From Branchiostoma floridae (lineage: Eukaryota; Chordata; Leptocardii; Amphioxiformes; Branchiostomatidae), in the NCBI RefSeq assembly GCF_000003815.2, contig NC_049983.1, positions 17,000,907 to 17,064,906 of the forward strand: a stretch of DNA of 64,000 bases, written 5' to 3'. The notes under the pieces were generated by a model that saw only the letters and a program-made list of their open reading frames with translations, was not told the DNA's origin and did not search any database. This document shows positions 12,301 through 22,265 of this stretch, piece by piece (position 1 is the stretch's first letter; every line of letters starts with the position of its first letter). The translations under genes and the position numbers were made by a program.

Positions 12301-15300
12301 AGGGGCGTTGTAGCAAGGAGCCTTACGGGAACCCTGAGCGGCCTCCCTAGGGTCGCGCTGGTCATAAGCGCTGGACAGGGTACGCTGTTGGTCAGTGGCC
12401 AGGGCCGGGGAGTTGTAGCAAGGTGCCTTGCGGGACCCCTGAGCGGCTCTGACATCCTGTTGGTAGGCAGAGGACTGGGTGGCGCCCGGGTTGGGGAGAA
12501 TGGACGGGTGCTGGTAGCATGTTGGACCCGACTTACCACCTTTGGAATCATTGCGACCATAGGATGCCACGACGGCCCCTTCCCTGTTTGGTTTCTGACG
12601 AGGGCGCTCAGCGCTGTAGGGGTGGGACTGCACGGGGTGTGTCTGCGCGCGGGCGCGGCCTGCGTACGCTGCGCAAAGCTTCGCCAGCCCGTACGGGACG
12701 ATTTCTGATTGGGAAGAATAGGCTTTGCACAGATCGGGGTGGTCAGCGAAACCAGCCTCAGCATAAGGGCTGATGACTGATTCTGTATCTTTCAAGCTTT
12801 CGTGATCCTCGAAACGACCCTCAGCGTACGGACTGATCACTGAATCATCTTCAAGAGGCCACACGGAGCAGGCAATGATCTGATTACCAGCACGAGATGG
12901 GCCAGCGTCATTACCCGGGGCTTTGCGCCTGAGCCTTCGCCTGATGCAGTTGGCACACATCCAAACACCTACCGCAGCAAATGGGGACAACAGGCCAATA
13001 GCTGCCCACACGATGTACCACGTTAGATCGTCAGAGCCATCATCGCTCGCGCTGATGGACAGTGGTGTGGTGCTGCTGCCGGTGGGCAACGGTGTTGTGC
13101 TGAAGCCGGTGGTGAATGGTGTCGTGTTTATGAGTGGGAGCTCTGTGGCTTGGGGTGTTATGCCAGAGTGTGCGCGCTCACTCGCCATGAAGACGGCAGT
13201 GTGGGAGCCAGTTTCCGAAGAGGCAGTGCAAGTGGTGTTCCCAAAGGACAAGGGCTGAGCTGTCTCAATCCAAACGGTGAAGCTGGACTTCCCCATGTAG
13301 TTATAACACAGGCTGTGATTTCCAGATTCCCCCAAAAGGCTATCACATTTCACCCAGCCCTCAGCCTTCAGGTCGGTCACCACTCGCACTGTTAGATTGC
13401 CTGTCGGCAGACTAGCGTGTGTGGTCGTGTTTGTGTCGTACGTTATGTCGACTGAGTGTTGTGTGTCGTTGGGGAATGTGCAGGACACCTGGGGCAATTG
13501 CTCCCAATACACGCTGCCAGCGGCTGTGTACACGTACGCAGCATTGTATTCGACGTTCAAGACCTCCACCAATGGTGGCGGGCAGCGCAGGGTGCCGCTG
13601 GGAGGCACAGGCGCGGAGAGGGTTCGCATCAGCGCCGAGGCAGGACAGCCTGCTGCCGAGTACACCCTTACTGCCGACTTGAAAGGCTGTTTGAACTTCG
13701 GGTACTTTCCCGAGGATTCGTACAACCAATCATTGGCACAGGTACAGCGCGGTGGGTTATCCAGTGCCATACGCTTCCACCGAGTAAGCACTCTCCCTTC
13801 CAGCGCAATGGCGGCAATACCATTTCCGCGCACGAAGAGCCAACTAGTAGCTGGTGACTGGAACCAAAGGCCAGACAGGAAGGTCAGCCTATTTCCCGCT
13901 AGGTTTACGTGAGACAACTTCGTGTTTGAGTGGAACGCGCCGGCAGCGATGTGGGAGATTCTGTTACCCTCCAGAATCAGGACTTCCAGCCGCTCAAGAC
14001 CGTGGAACATGCCCGCGCCGATCGCTCGCAGCTTGTTCTCAGCGGCGCGGACATGTTCTACGGACGTGACCGCCTGCAAGGTCCTGGGCGCTACGTTAGA
14101 GATACGATTGGCACTTACGTCAAACCACCGCGGCTGCATTCCCAGGAACGTGTCAGGCGACAGCGTCAGGATCTGGTTGTCCACCAGGATGAGGAAGGAC
14201 AAGCTGGGCAACCCACCAAAGCAGCCATCCTGCGGCAGGACAACATGTGATACAGTATTGAATTAAAAACGATGCATGGCAAAGCGAGTTAAAGTTGCCC
14301 ATACATTAGAACAAGGTGATCAACCTCCCCGACCCGGCGCCCATCTCCGCTTCTATGCCCTGGGCCACACATAGGTGCAAGGACAACAGGGGCAGTTGTG
14401 TTAAGCTTCTACAGTGACTCCTTCTCTTAGCAGACAAATAACTATGTACCGTTTTTAAGAGTCTTTGGTATGACCTGGCTACAGCATCCAGTTTTTCTTG
14501 GTGGTAAAATTAAGGAGTTGAAAATCGGAATACGATATGTAAAAAAAATTCCCGGGGTTAAATCTCACCTCCAGATGTGTCAAGTTGTTCTCCAACAGCA
14601 ACAGGTGCTTGAGACCGTCCATCCCAGCAAACGTGCTGTTCCTCAGAGTCTGGACATTGCTCCGCCAGATGACCAGGGTAGACACCTGTGGCAACTCAGC
14701 AAACGCCCCTCCCTCTATCTCCGTTAGGTTACAACCCACAAACCACAGCCTACAATCGCTACCACAGGGGATCTGAGAGAGGAGGTCTACCTTTTTAGGG
14801 TCAAGCTTACCGACGTCGTTGTCGACGATCATGATGCTGGTCCTGTCTGGCGGGGGAGGGGGGTTCTGAGCGGGACCCCCCTGGGTAGGCATTGTTTCAT
14901 TTGAGCAGACATGACAGGACTGGAACGCCTGAAACAAAGTGATGGTTTGGAAGGGACCTGTGTAGCTGGTTGCTTCATTCGGGTATTTGGTCCACTTGTA
15001 CCGGTACGCTCCGATGTCATACCGGTACTCATGACCATCCCTTGAGCTGTCCCCCACACCACACTTTGCCACGGACACCTAACGGCAGCTCTGCCAGCCA
15101 CCGGCGTCCACACCCGGCACTAGCAGCTGCATAAGCAGCAACAAGGAGACTTCCTTCATCAGCTTTATCGCCATGATAAAACTTCAACACGTACCCCACG
15201 GTTAATAGCAATGAGCTATAAAACAAGGCTATATTACAGCATTTCCCTTATTACCAAAGGAAACGTCAACAATCAAAGGATTTTCCAAAGGCGTTACCGC

Positions 15301-18300
15301 ACCTGTAGGGCAACCGGCCTGGGCAGCTCAGAAACCAGCCGTGCTCTCCGCTGTGGCGCAGCAGCGCTCTGGCCGACCTGATCACGCAGTTTGCGGTTCC
15401 GACTTGATTAAGTCTTCGTTATTTTCAGAGCTTTGGCGTTGTGTAGCAACAGAAGCATTCTTCCACCAAATATATTCACGAGCTGCATGCTTTACCGAGT
15501 TGGTTCGTATTAGTCTGAATCATTGAAACGCGCAACGTGTCAAAGTGAAACCTAGTACGTAAACATACAAGTCTTTGATCAAAATGTGCATAATCATAGC
15601 ACCTACCCTGTCAAAGGTGGTCGTTTCTTCAACATGGGGTTAAATTGTAGTCTTAAGTTAAGATAAAAGGCATTTAAAGCTTCCCTTGTTGACAGGATAT
15701 ATAATTGGTTAACACCAGTCTACGTCATATACGACTTCTTTGCCTGTAGTGGTGTAACAGTCTGGCGGAGACGAGTATGGGCCTAGCTAAAAACCTAAAC
15801 AAGCAGTTTCTTGTCGCTTTCATCAATTATCCTCTTTAAACGATTTTGAAAAAACACCCCTGCAATTCAAGAACAAACTGCTGGGGCCCGAAATCTACAT
15901 CTTTCTTACCTCACATCAGTAGCTTTCTGCCACCAAAAAATAAATCAAGACCATAGCATGTCCACGACAAAGGATACAAAAAAACGTAAATTCTGCTGCG
16001 GTGCTAATGATAGCCAACAGGACAACCAAATTGATTTTGCGCCTTGCATTTGTCTTCCCAAGACCTACCAACAAACCAAATATTTTCGCAATCCATACAG
16101 CATTGCCTCTACTGTTATGCAATGAAAGCATACCCGGAAAACACAAAGGGACCAAAATATACCTCCCTTTTCCAGGAGGTAACAGTCATGCAGGTAACAA
16201 TTTCAACAAGGAATAATGGTAATATGACTGACTTGCCATTTACCTCACGATTGAGACAGACCGAAGCCATCTCTAGGATAATTTAATGGTTCACATTGTT
16301 CACAGTCAAACAAGGTTTCAATTCTGTCAAGTCTAAGAGAAATCAAAGTATGCGGAAGTAAAGGTTCATAACTGAATACTGATGCTGCGTGACGAGTCCG
16401 GGAGAGTCCCTAGCCTCCTCACCGGCCTCTCTGGGGCATTGGCGTAAGTTGTTGGGGATAGGAAAGGGAGTGGGGGGTACAAGCTTCCCGGCGTATATTC
16501 CTTTCCCGGCATTTTTCCTTTCCCGGCATTTTTCCTTTCCCGGCGTATTCCCAGTTAAAAATCATGAATGACTCCTTGAATGTTGCACTGAACGTTTAAC
16601 TGCGATCCCTTCCAGTCAGTGTGCAAGTTTAGGGTTCTGCATCAATAGTATGACTCCTTCTGTGCTAGATAAACGCTTGCAATGAATCCATGCATATTTT
16701 CTTACCTAATATCCTGTGTGTTGTGTCCGAGCAGATTCCCTCCCGTTGCCCGGGCAACCCGAGGCCTTCAACGTGAGTGAGACGGAGACCGAGCTGCAGT
16801 GGCCGCCTCTCGCCAGAAGCTCCCCTGTCCAACACGACCCCATCGACGGGTACTTTGTGGAGGTGCGCAAGTCTGGAGAGCAGCAGTGGAGGGCCTCGAC
16901 GAGACCTTGCAAACTGACCAAGTGCAAGGTCAAGGGCTTGCTTCCGGACACGGCCTACTACTTCCGGGTCAAATCCGCCCGAGGGTCGAGTGAGAGCGGC
17001 GCGAGCGAGACGTCTCATGCCGTGGTCACACCTCGTGCGACAGGTGGGTGCATGCTTGGAGATTTCATCGGTAACAAAGTTTCAAACTCGTGTTAAAAGT
17101 TTCTAACAGAGTCCTTATACCCCTGTCACATTATCCACGACCTTCGGGCGTATCGATAGAAGATCGGCCATATTTAAGACCGACAGAAAGTTGCGCGTTA
17201 AGTTTCACCTGAAAACCGTCACACATAAGCCATACTTTGTACTTTGTACAATTGTTGTGCAATAAAGTGATCATTATTAGCGAGGCTCGGGCGATTGCCG
17301 CAGAATCGTCGTCCGATCGATTTTCGCCAAATGTGACAGGGGTATTATCACGAATCACGTAATTATGGGTAACGCATGAGACAGGCGTTGCCATAGCAAC
17401 GCGTATTGGGCACGTTCGCGCTGCTTTGTCACTACTATGACAATGACTCGCTTGCCCCCTAGCATTACCCACAGTTCTCTATTTAATTCCAATCATGAAA
17501 ATCAATGCGGAATATTATGAACAGTCTGATTCTTAGATATGTGACAAATGTTAGTCGGCGTTGATGAATGAACAAAATACAAGTTGTAATATTACGACAC
17601 TCATATGTGAGATGTACAAACAGGTGGCGTTTTATACTGCTTTTTCCGAATGCTTTCGTTTCTGTTTCTACCTTAGAAGATTATTAGATGAAAAATATCT
17701 AACCCTGTCCCATTTCTGCTTTTATCTGGTTCATTCACGATCAAGCCGGTGGCGATCGGCCAAAATTCAAAGTGTAGCTTTTTCATCACAATTATTATAT
17801 ATTAAGAATGTGCCTAACAACGTTTTGTTATTCCAGACGACAACTGGAAGGAGAGGTTGCGACAGACCCTGGCCAGCGCGGCCGCCCAGCACACCGAGCC
17901 CTGCCCGTTCTGTAACCTCCCCAAGACGGACTCGGAGGACGGCAGGCCACAAGCGGTGGTAAGCTAGCCAGAGTCTATTCCTAGACGCCGTGCGTGTGTT
18001 TGTTGCCATCGTTTACACTTGTTTGAAATCTTTGTATCTATTTGTAAAGTACATTACAAGGTTTCCGAGGATTTCAAAATTAATTTTGTTTACATCATTA
18101 TTCTAGCTTTATTTTTTACCTACAATCTGTATATTTTACAATTGTAAATAAAACGTTAAAACGTACGCGTGTGAAACGAAGAAAAGTGGAATATCAAGTT
18201 TTATGGGTTATCGGTTTTCCTGATCCCATCACGCTCCTAGCGGTACCTCTTCGTACTGATCGGTTCTCTTACAGGAAAGAGACCGTTACAGCCCTGATTA

Positions 18301-18708
18301 TGATTGATTTATAGTAACATTTTATGCCACGCAAACATGGTTAACGCGAAAAATGGTTCTTGAATTAAAAAGAAAAAGAGTACTTAGGATGTACATTGAA
18401 TTGCTGGTATGGTGTTACATTCCAAATGGAAGTAACGTTAACTGTTGAAAAATACAATCAGAACGCTTTTTCTAGGCTTGAAAAATTTGTATCATTTCTG
18501 AACTCTGATGAAGATAGATCGCTGAATTTATACCCGAAACATGTTTTTCATTCACAAGGTGCGACCGATTCAAAATGGCGGAGCAGATTTGGTGGACGAT
18601 GACGTCATCATCTGCGTGTGTGACTGCGACTCCATATCGGTGACGTCATCTTCCCGGGGCAGCAGCCGGCGCGGCAGCGAGGACTCTAAACTTTGTGTTG
18701 TCATGTAA
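356..18708 (+). CDS. Tandem fibronectin type III protein with C-terminal CaaX box (5' end missing)
   Basis: Nine exons can be assembled: 356-658, 803-1120, 1523-1912, 2989-3357, 3856-4185, 4478-4858, 16735-17043, 17837-17958 and 18559-18708. The first seven each encode one complete FN3 domain of about 95 residues (P-x-G-K-P start, LRW/LQW tryptophan, ITGYDVE strand, YYFRV strand, EVSDVV end) and all have phase-1 borders. Exon 8 encodes a short linker with a CPFC motif and ends in phase 0. Exon 9 ends LCVVM-stop, a CaaX prenylation motif with methionine last, as farnesyltransferase prefers. An AATAAA follows at 18842. No signal peptide or membrane segment is visible in this part. FN3 domains are usually extracellular, but a CaaX box implies a cytosolic, membrane-anchored protein. 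The acceptor of exon 3 (1521-1522) has a poor pyrimidine tract. Joining exons 1-6 to 7-9 across 11.9 kb rests on domain similarity and matching phase; two separate genes remain possible. Confidence 0.72.
4955..5250 (+). repeat. Interspersed repeat, copy 1
   Basis: About 300 bp in FN3 intron 6 matches 10860-11110 in the same orientation. Shared segments include ttgtttg...ttcagttcatt, aaacctccac and ggaatgtctgtcagggttga. No coding capacity is seen. Confidence 0.55.
5599..5649 (+). repeat. Poly-C/poly-A/(AC)n simple repeats
   Basis: A homopolymer C run, then an A run, then about 12 AC dinucleotides. Confidence 0.9.
5650..6709. other. Intronic sequence without genes
   Basis: No exon is recognised here. 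The part from about 6290 to 6490 resembles 24500-24680 (shared tctgacg, ggtaggcaccag and cgtagaatacccgg-like blocks), so it is another dispersed repeat. Confidence 0.5.
6710..7590. mobile_element. Large snap-back (foldback) element, mariner-like ends
   Basis: The sequence starts cgaggggggttcaataag at 6710 and ends with its reverse complement at 7590; both ends are flanked by TA, the target of mariner/Tc1 elements. The two arms pair over most of their length. The left arm carries an extra block of about 140 bp (about 6907-7048) that is itself bounded by inverted gtgtgggtc/gacccacac. Near 7190-7235 there is a degenerate internal copy of the right terminus, so the element looks composite. No transposase remains. 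Confidence 0.8.
7603..7747. mobile_element. 145-bp MITE with about 28-bp terminal inverted repeats
   Basis: tagcctctaccaggttccgc at 7603 is mirrored by gcggagccgggtagaggcta ending at 7747. The interior is non-coding. It lies directly beside the snap-back element. Confidence 0.7.
7748..8950. other. Intronic sequence without genes
   Basis: AT-rich sequence of FN3 intron 6. No exon, RNA gene or clear repeat structure is recognised. Confidence 0.4.
8951..9795. mobile_element. 845-bp foldback element
   Basis: The left arm (8951 to about 9052, tagcctgact...acacaggcta) is repeated inverted at about 9706-9795 (cctgtgtttacacaaact...agtcaggcta). The centre contains a G-run at about 9170-9183 and short inverted motifs but no transposase. 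A related terminal segment recurs at about 50283-50368. Confidence 0.7.
9915..9960 (+). repeat. tRNA-derived SINE-like fragment
   Basis: The segment ctctggatcagaaggtcgcg followed by agttcaaatcccag resembles a tRNA anticodon arm plus T-arm/B-box. There is no complete cloverleaf, so it is a SINE head or tRNA relic rather than a functional tRNA. Confidence 0.4.
10860..11110 (+). repeat. Interspersed repeat, copy 2
   Basis: Diverged direct copy of 4955-5250, in the same large intron. The block ggaatgtctgtcagggttga followed by accaactctgaact is shared. Confidence 0.55.
11111..11853. other. Intronic sequence 3' of the LRR gene
   Basis: AT-rich sequence. No exon is seen on either strand. Confidence 0.4.
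11849..11854 (-). terminator. Polyadenylation hexamer overlapping the stop codon of the LRR gene
   Basis: On the minus strand the stop reads TGAATAAAG, so the final A of TGA begins an AATAAA. A very short 3' UTR is possible, but further tttatt (AATAAA on the minus strand) sites lie downstream, for example near 11707. Confidence 0.4.
11854..15174 (-). CDS. LRR transmembrane protein with tyrosine-rich repeated cytoplasmic tail, nested in an FN3 intron
   Basis: Minus-strand exons are 15174-14569 and 14229-11854, joined in phase 0 with the LRR pattern continuing across the junction. From ATG at 15174 a hydrophobic signal peptide is encoded (SLLLLMQLL), then an in-frame TAG at 15081-15079, then a cysteine-containing N-terminal region and several leucine-rich repeats. 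An LRRCT-like cap follows (PPRCTCANDW plus later cysteines), then a Cys-containing ectodomain with NxS/T sites, a Thr/Ser-rich stalk and a membrane segment (WYIVWAAIGLLSPFAAVGVW) followed by RRRLRRK. The roughly 300-residue tail is intracellular by the positive-inside rule. It holds two SVISPYAE motifs and about four 35-residue repeats with AYDQ/TYDQ tyrosines. The role is probably adhesion or signalling; no known orthologue is recognised. Without the TAG the protein would be about 990 residues. Confidence 0.75.
12165..12480 (-). repeat. In-frame tandem repeats of about 105 bp in the LRR gene tail
   Basis: Three close and one diverged copies of a 35-codon unit (protein motif KAPCYN-ALATDQ-RT-S-YDQ-DPRE) within the cytoplasmic-tail coding sequence. 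The high DNA identity between copies suggests recent expansion or homogenisation. Confidence 0.8.
14297..14470 (+). repeat. SINE-like dispersed repeat, copy 1
   Basis: The block cgcccatctccgcttctatg followed by ccctgggccacacatagg matches copies near 38085 and 60220. It lies in the LRR gene intron. Confidence 0.55.
16485..16556 (+). repeat. Short tandem repeat, unit about 18 bp (cctttcccggcatttttc)
   Basis: About four imperfect copies lie 180 bp upstream of FN3 exon 7. Confidence 0.75.
17117..17345. mobile_element. MITE, about 229 bp, family with atacccc-gtcaca ends
   Basis: It begins atacccctgtcaca and ends tgtgacaggggtat. The inner part cgtcgtccgatcgattttcg is shared with the element at 54271-54459, so these are two members of one non-autonomous family. 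It lies in an FN3 intron. Confidence 0.7.
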
Positions 18709-18841
18709 TGATGTGACGTCACGTTGCCTTATATGGGGCGACCTAGGCTGTAGGGCATTCATCACTTGCAACGTCTGACAAGGGCAGATCCAAGACAAAT
18801 TAACGTCCGTGCCGTGAGAAAAAAATGTAAAGCTCAAAGAC

Positions 18842-18847
18842 AATAAA
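18842..18847 (+). terminator. Polyadenylation signal of the FN3 gene
   Basis: An AATAAA hexamer lies about 135 bp after the TAA stop of the CaaX exon. Confidence 0.6.
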
Positions 18848-18849
18848 GT

Positions 18850-19158
18850 ATAGTGAATCCTGACACTATAGTAGGATTGCCGAAAAGGTAAATGATCGTG
18901 TATATTTTGAAAACGGTGTCTCGAGGGAAATGATTTCTAAAATAATACAAAGTTAATGAGCATCTAGAAATCGGGTGTTTCTGAAAAGGTGTATAGTTAA
19001 TATATGTATGTGTAACAAATAGCTCGATGTTGTTATTTATTCAGATCTTGTATCTATCAAAATACTAGTAGTACAGACATTAATAGTTGTTTTGTCTAAG
19101 ATGTCTTGATTTACCACATTTGAAGATTACATACATGAGAGTGTGTTCGCATGCATGT
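18850..19158. other. Intergenic sequence
   Basis: AT-rich. Nothing recognisable lies between the FN3 gene 3' end and the Tc1 relic. Confidence 0.4.
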
Positions 19159-19159
19159 A

Positions 19160-20410
19160 AACTCAGCACAAAAAGTTTGGAATATCAACTTCGGTTGATC
19201 ATATTTTTGCTGTTTCTGCATCAATTTCAATATATTATATATCAATAGAAAGCTTGTATGATTTTCTTTCCAATGGTATGAAACTCATTATCATTGTTAA
19301 CTCACGGAACATACACTAGGCCTGCTAACGTGAGTGGGTCACGAAAAAAAAGTGCCCAAATCCCCCCGTTTTGTCAAAACTGTATCGTCCGGTTGTTATG
19401 GCCGCGGGTGACAATGATTCAATCAATCCCTTTTTCACCTAACGTTTGGTATACAGAACATCCAAGTTTCTTTTTAGCATATCTGAAGAGAGTATCTTAT
19501 GAGTGTAAATTCATGGAATGAGCACCAGACCTGCTTACGTACAGGGGGTCCTAAAGATAAAGTGCCGAAATTACCCCACTAAAGTCAATCACTCCATGCT
19601 GCTCATTTTCTTCCGTCGGTATTGACTTGTGAATAAAGGCAAGTTGAATAAACAGGACATGTCAATCAAAGCTACTGCTACTCTTTATTCAAGCAAAAAA
19701 TCTAAACCATGGCAAGAGGTGATCAATCGAGTGCTAGCCATAAGCCATAGGAAGGCTATTCCCTAAGACTGTACTCCAGCATCCAATGGTCCTTTCTTTG
19801 TGTGGACTGGTGTTGTAATCTTGCAGAATGGCATTTGGTCCAATATTGAAGAGGTAGGATATTGTTACTGGATGGAGGATGGTGTCCCTATATCTCACCA
19901 CATTGAAGGTGCCTGGAATGATGACGAGTCTTGTTTTTCCTATGGCGGTTATACCGCCCCACACCATGACGCTGCCTCCACCACCAAATGCCGAAAGTTA
20001 CTCTTGTCGTGTCAGCGTGCGGTTCTCCTTGCCGCATCCGCGCTTTGATGTCCATCCGACTATCGAAAGGGATATACTCTACTCTAAGTGTGCTAAAACC
20101 TTGTATGTTCCGTATACCAAATGTGAGGTGAAAAAAAGGATTGATTGAACCAGTGACACACGGGCCAATATCAACAGGGCGATACAGTGTTGAACAGAAG
20201 CAGGGGAATTTGGGCACTTTTTTTTCGTGACCCACTCATGTAAGCAGGTCTTGTACTCGTTTCATGTGTTTACAATCAAGATAAGTTTGATACCATAGGA
20301 AAGAAAATCACACAAGCTTTCTATTGATATATAATACATTGAAATTGATGCATAAATAACGGAAATATGACATACCAAAGTTGATATTCCAAACTTTTTG
20401 TGCCGAGTGT
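19160..20410 (-). mobile_element. Degenerate Tc1-like transposon with long inverted repeats
   Basis: Both ends carry ggcacaaaaagtttggaat-type termini (left acactc/aaactc-agcac, right inverted), and the inverted arms extend for about 200-370 bp. In the middle, on the minus strand near 19734-19967, a fragment beginning MVWGGITAIGKT-L and containing a FN-RY-D-IL-P core resembles the DDE catalytic domain of Tc1 transposases. It lacks the N-terminal half and ends early, so the copy is dead. Confidence 0.7.
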
Positions 20411-20419
20411 ATATACGTA

Positions 20420-21425
20420 GAATGGTGTAACGTGATAGACACATGTTGACTCAGAGGCGTTACTGTGATAGTTTATGTTTATTTATACTCTGTGACGCCG
20501 AATTACATTGTTATGTATGTGATACATTTGAGTCTACGTTCCATGTGCAGTTATTAAAAGTAGACAATGATAACTGAAAATATCGTACGGTGTCCAGAGA
20601 AAAGTCATATGATGATGATATAGACATGTATTTGTGTATACGTATGAAACTTGCACCAAATAAAGGTGTTTCTTGATAAAGTGTTTGCTATGAGTGTCTA
20701 TCAAGCAGGTCTACTACGATATAGCCCTATAATATAATCTTCAATTGGCATTATTATTATAACAGTTCATTTGTGTTGGTAAATTACATTATGGAGAAGT
20801 TTGACTGTTCTCAACCCAAAAAAATGGGCTCAGTCGCCGGAACCATCGACTGATTAAATTGCTGTCCTTTTCAGCTTTCTAACTCATTTCTCTTACAGTT
20901 AACAACATGAGCAAATATCATAACATACACTTTGAAAATGTGTATTTTTTCTCAAGCATAGTAAATCTATACCATTTTCTACCAATTCATTTAGTTGTCA
21001 AATGTAAATCAAGACAATTGTGTTCTGGTCTCTTTTGCAAAACTATGACTATAGACTTGAGAAAGGGTATAAATATATATCCCGGTTATGCAATCGTTTG
21101 GAAATGGTGAAAAATAGATCTAGGGACCATATTCATGAAATTTCACAAATCATTTTTTGGAATTATATCTATGAATGTTCTAACTCGCAGCAGTAGTTAA
21201 AAGAAGAACAAGACCACTTACAAAATCGATAATCCATGGAAATATACAAAACTATATATATATATATATACATTGCAACATATTCAGAACATAATTAAAA
21301 TGGTCTAGTGACCCTTAAAAAAAATTCATTTGTCAAAAATTCCTAATTGAATAACTCCCGTGATAGTCAGAAACAAATGACTATGACTATGATAATTATA
21401 CTTACAATCACTGTCGAATCAAAGT
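20420..21425. other. Intergenic AT-rich sequence
   Basis: No gene is seen. It contains a short (TA)n run near 21253-21271. Confidence 0.4.
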
Positions 21426-21605
21426 ACAGTCAAACCTGTCTATAGTGGCCACTCAAGGGACCGGACAAATGTGGCCACTATAGACAGGTGGCCTCTGTAT
21501 AGAGGTGGCAACTTGTAGATAAAATACCCAAGGGACCGAAAAAAAGTGGCCACTATGGACAGGTGGCCCCTCTGTAGAGGTGGCCCCTAATACAGGTTTG
21601 ACTGT
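21426..21605. mobile_element. 180-bp MITE with acagtcaaacctgt terminal inverted repeats
   Basis: The ends acagtcaaacctgtc and acaggtttgactgt are inverted. The interior contains repeated tggccactatagacaggtgg-like units. It has no coding capacity. Confidence 0.75.
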
Positions 21606-21837
21606 AACCTCAAATGTTGCAATTGAGAATGCCGCTTCACATGAGAAATCACACTAACTGGCTCATATCCGTTGTGTTAGGTTAAAAAAATTACGGCTCT
21701 TGGTGGCAAATTTCAGCACATACATGTTGGCACAGTCCGTGTGTGTTTTTGCCACACTTTTGACAGATTAGCCGAGGGGCTTAAAGAGCGTCACTCCACC
21801 GTCAAGCAAAGTCGTGCTAAGTCAATTTAGCGAGTAT

Positions 21838-21905
21838 CGAACCCAGAACCCCTGAGCCGAATTCTCTACCGGTTACGTAACACCGTGCGGACGTTTTAGG
21901 TTTAA
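21838..21905 (-). repeat. tRNA-like / SINE-derived sequence
   Basis: On the minus strand, ccggtagagaattcggctc followed by ggttctgggttcgatactcg resembles D-arm, anticodon arm and B-box of a tRNA. A matching acceptor stem is not evident, so this is probably a tRNA-derived repeat. Confidence 0.35.
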
Positions 21906-22079
21906 GGACATCCTCTCGTGTTAGGCCCGCCGATTTTATATGTCAAATGATATGCAAAAGAGATAGAATAGTCTTCCTCTCTCTAGCTTGCACATTATTT
22001 CATAGTTAGGATTTCTTTAAAAACTGTTCTCCAACTACATTGTGTATATTGAATTCATAGTTAGGGTATAAAAATCTAC

Positions 22080-22192
22080 TCTCGAACGAGATCTCTTTAT
22101 TGTCACTGACGAAAGGTAATGGGTTCTGCCTGAAACGTCTGACCGTTTCCAAACTCATATCCAGTTGCTCGAATAATTGCTATTTGACGCAA
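22080..22192 (-). repeat. Dispersed repeat related to the MITE at 24324-24452
   Basis: The sequence cactgacgaaaggtaatggg ... cctgaaacgtctgacc ... catatccagttgctcgaata is the inverted counterpart of 24330-24452. Confidence 0.5.
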
Positions 22193-22265
22193 GAGGCAAC
22201 GTGATTGGCTGGTAGCGCAGGCCTGGGAAGAGAGGATGCCTTTGCACACTGACACTTATTTATAT

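Noticed and set aside
11818-12708. A 296-codon open frame on the plus strand over the LRR tail
   Set aside because: It is antisense to the repeated, compositionally biased tail of the LRR gene. Its apparent repeats mirror the real coding repeats, and it has no domain of its own.
13397-13912. Plus-strand open frames opposite the LRR ectodomain
   Set aside because: The minus-strand frame has clear LRR, LRRCT and membrane features; the plus-strand frames are shadows of GC-rich coding sequence.
19734-19967. Functional Tc1 transposase
   Set aside because: Only part of the catalytic domain is open and the N-terminal DNA-binding half is absent, so it is scored as a relic.
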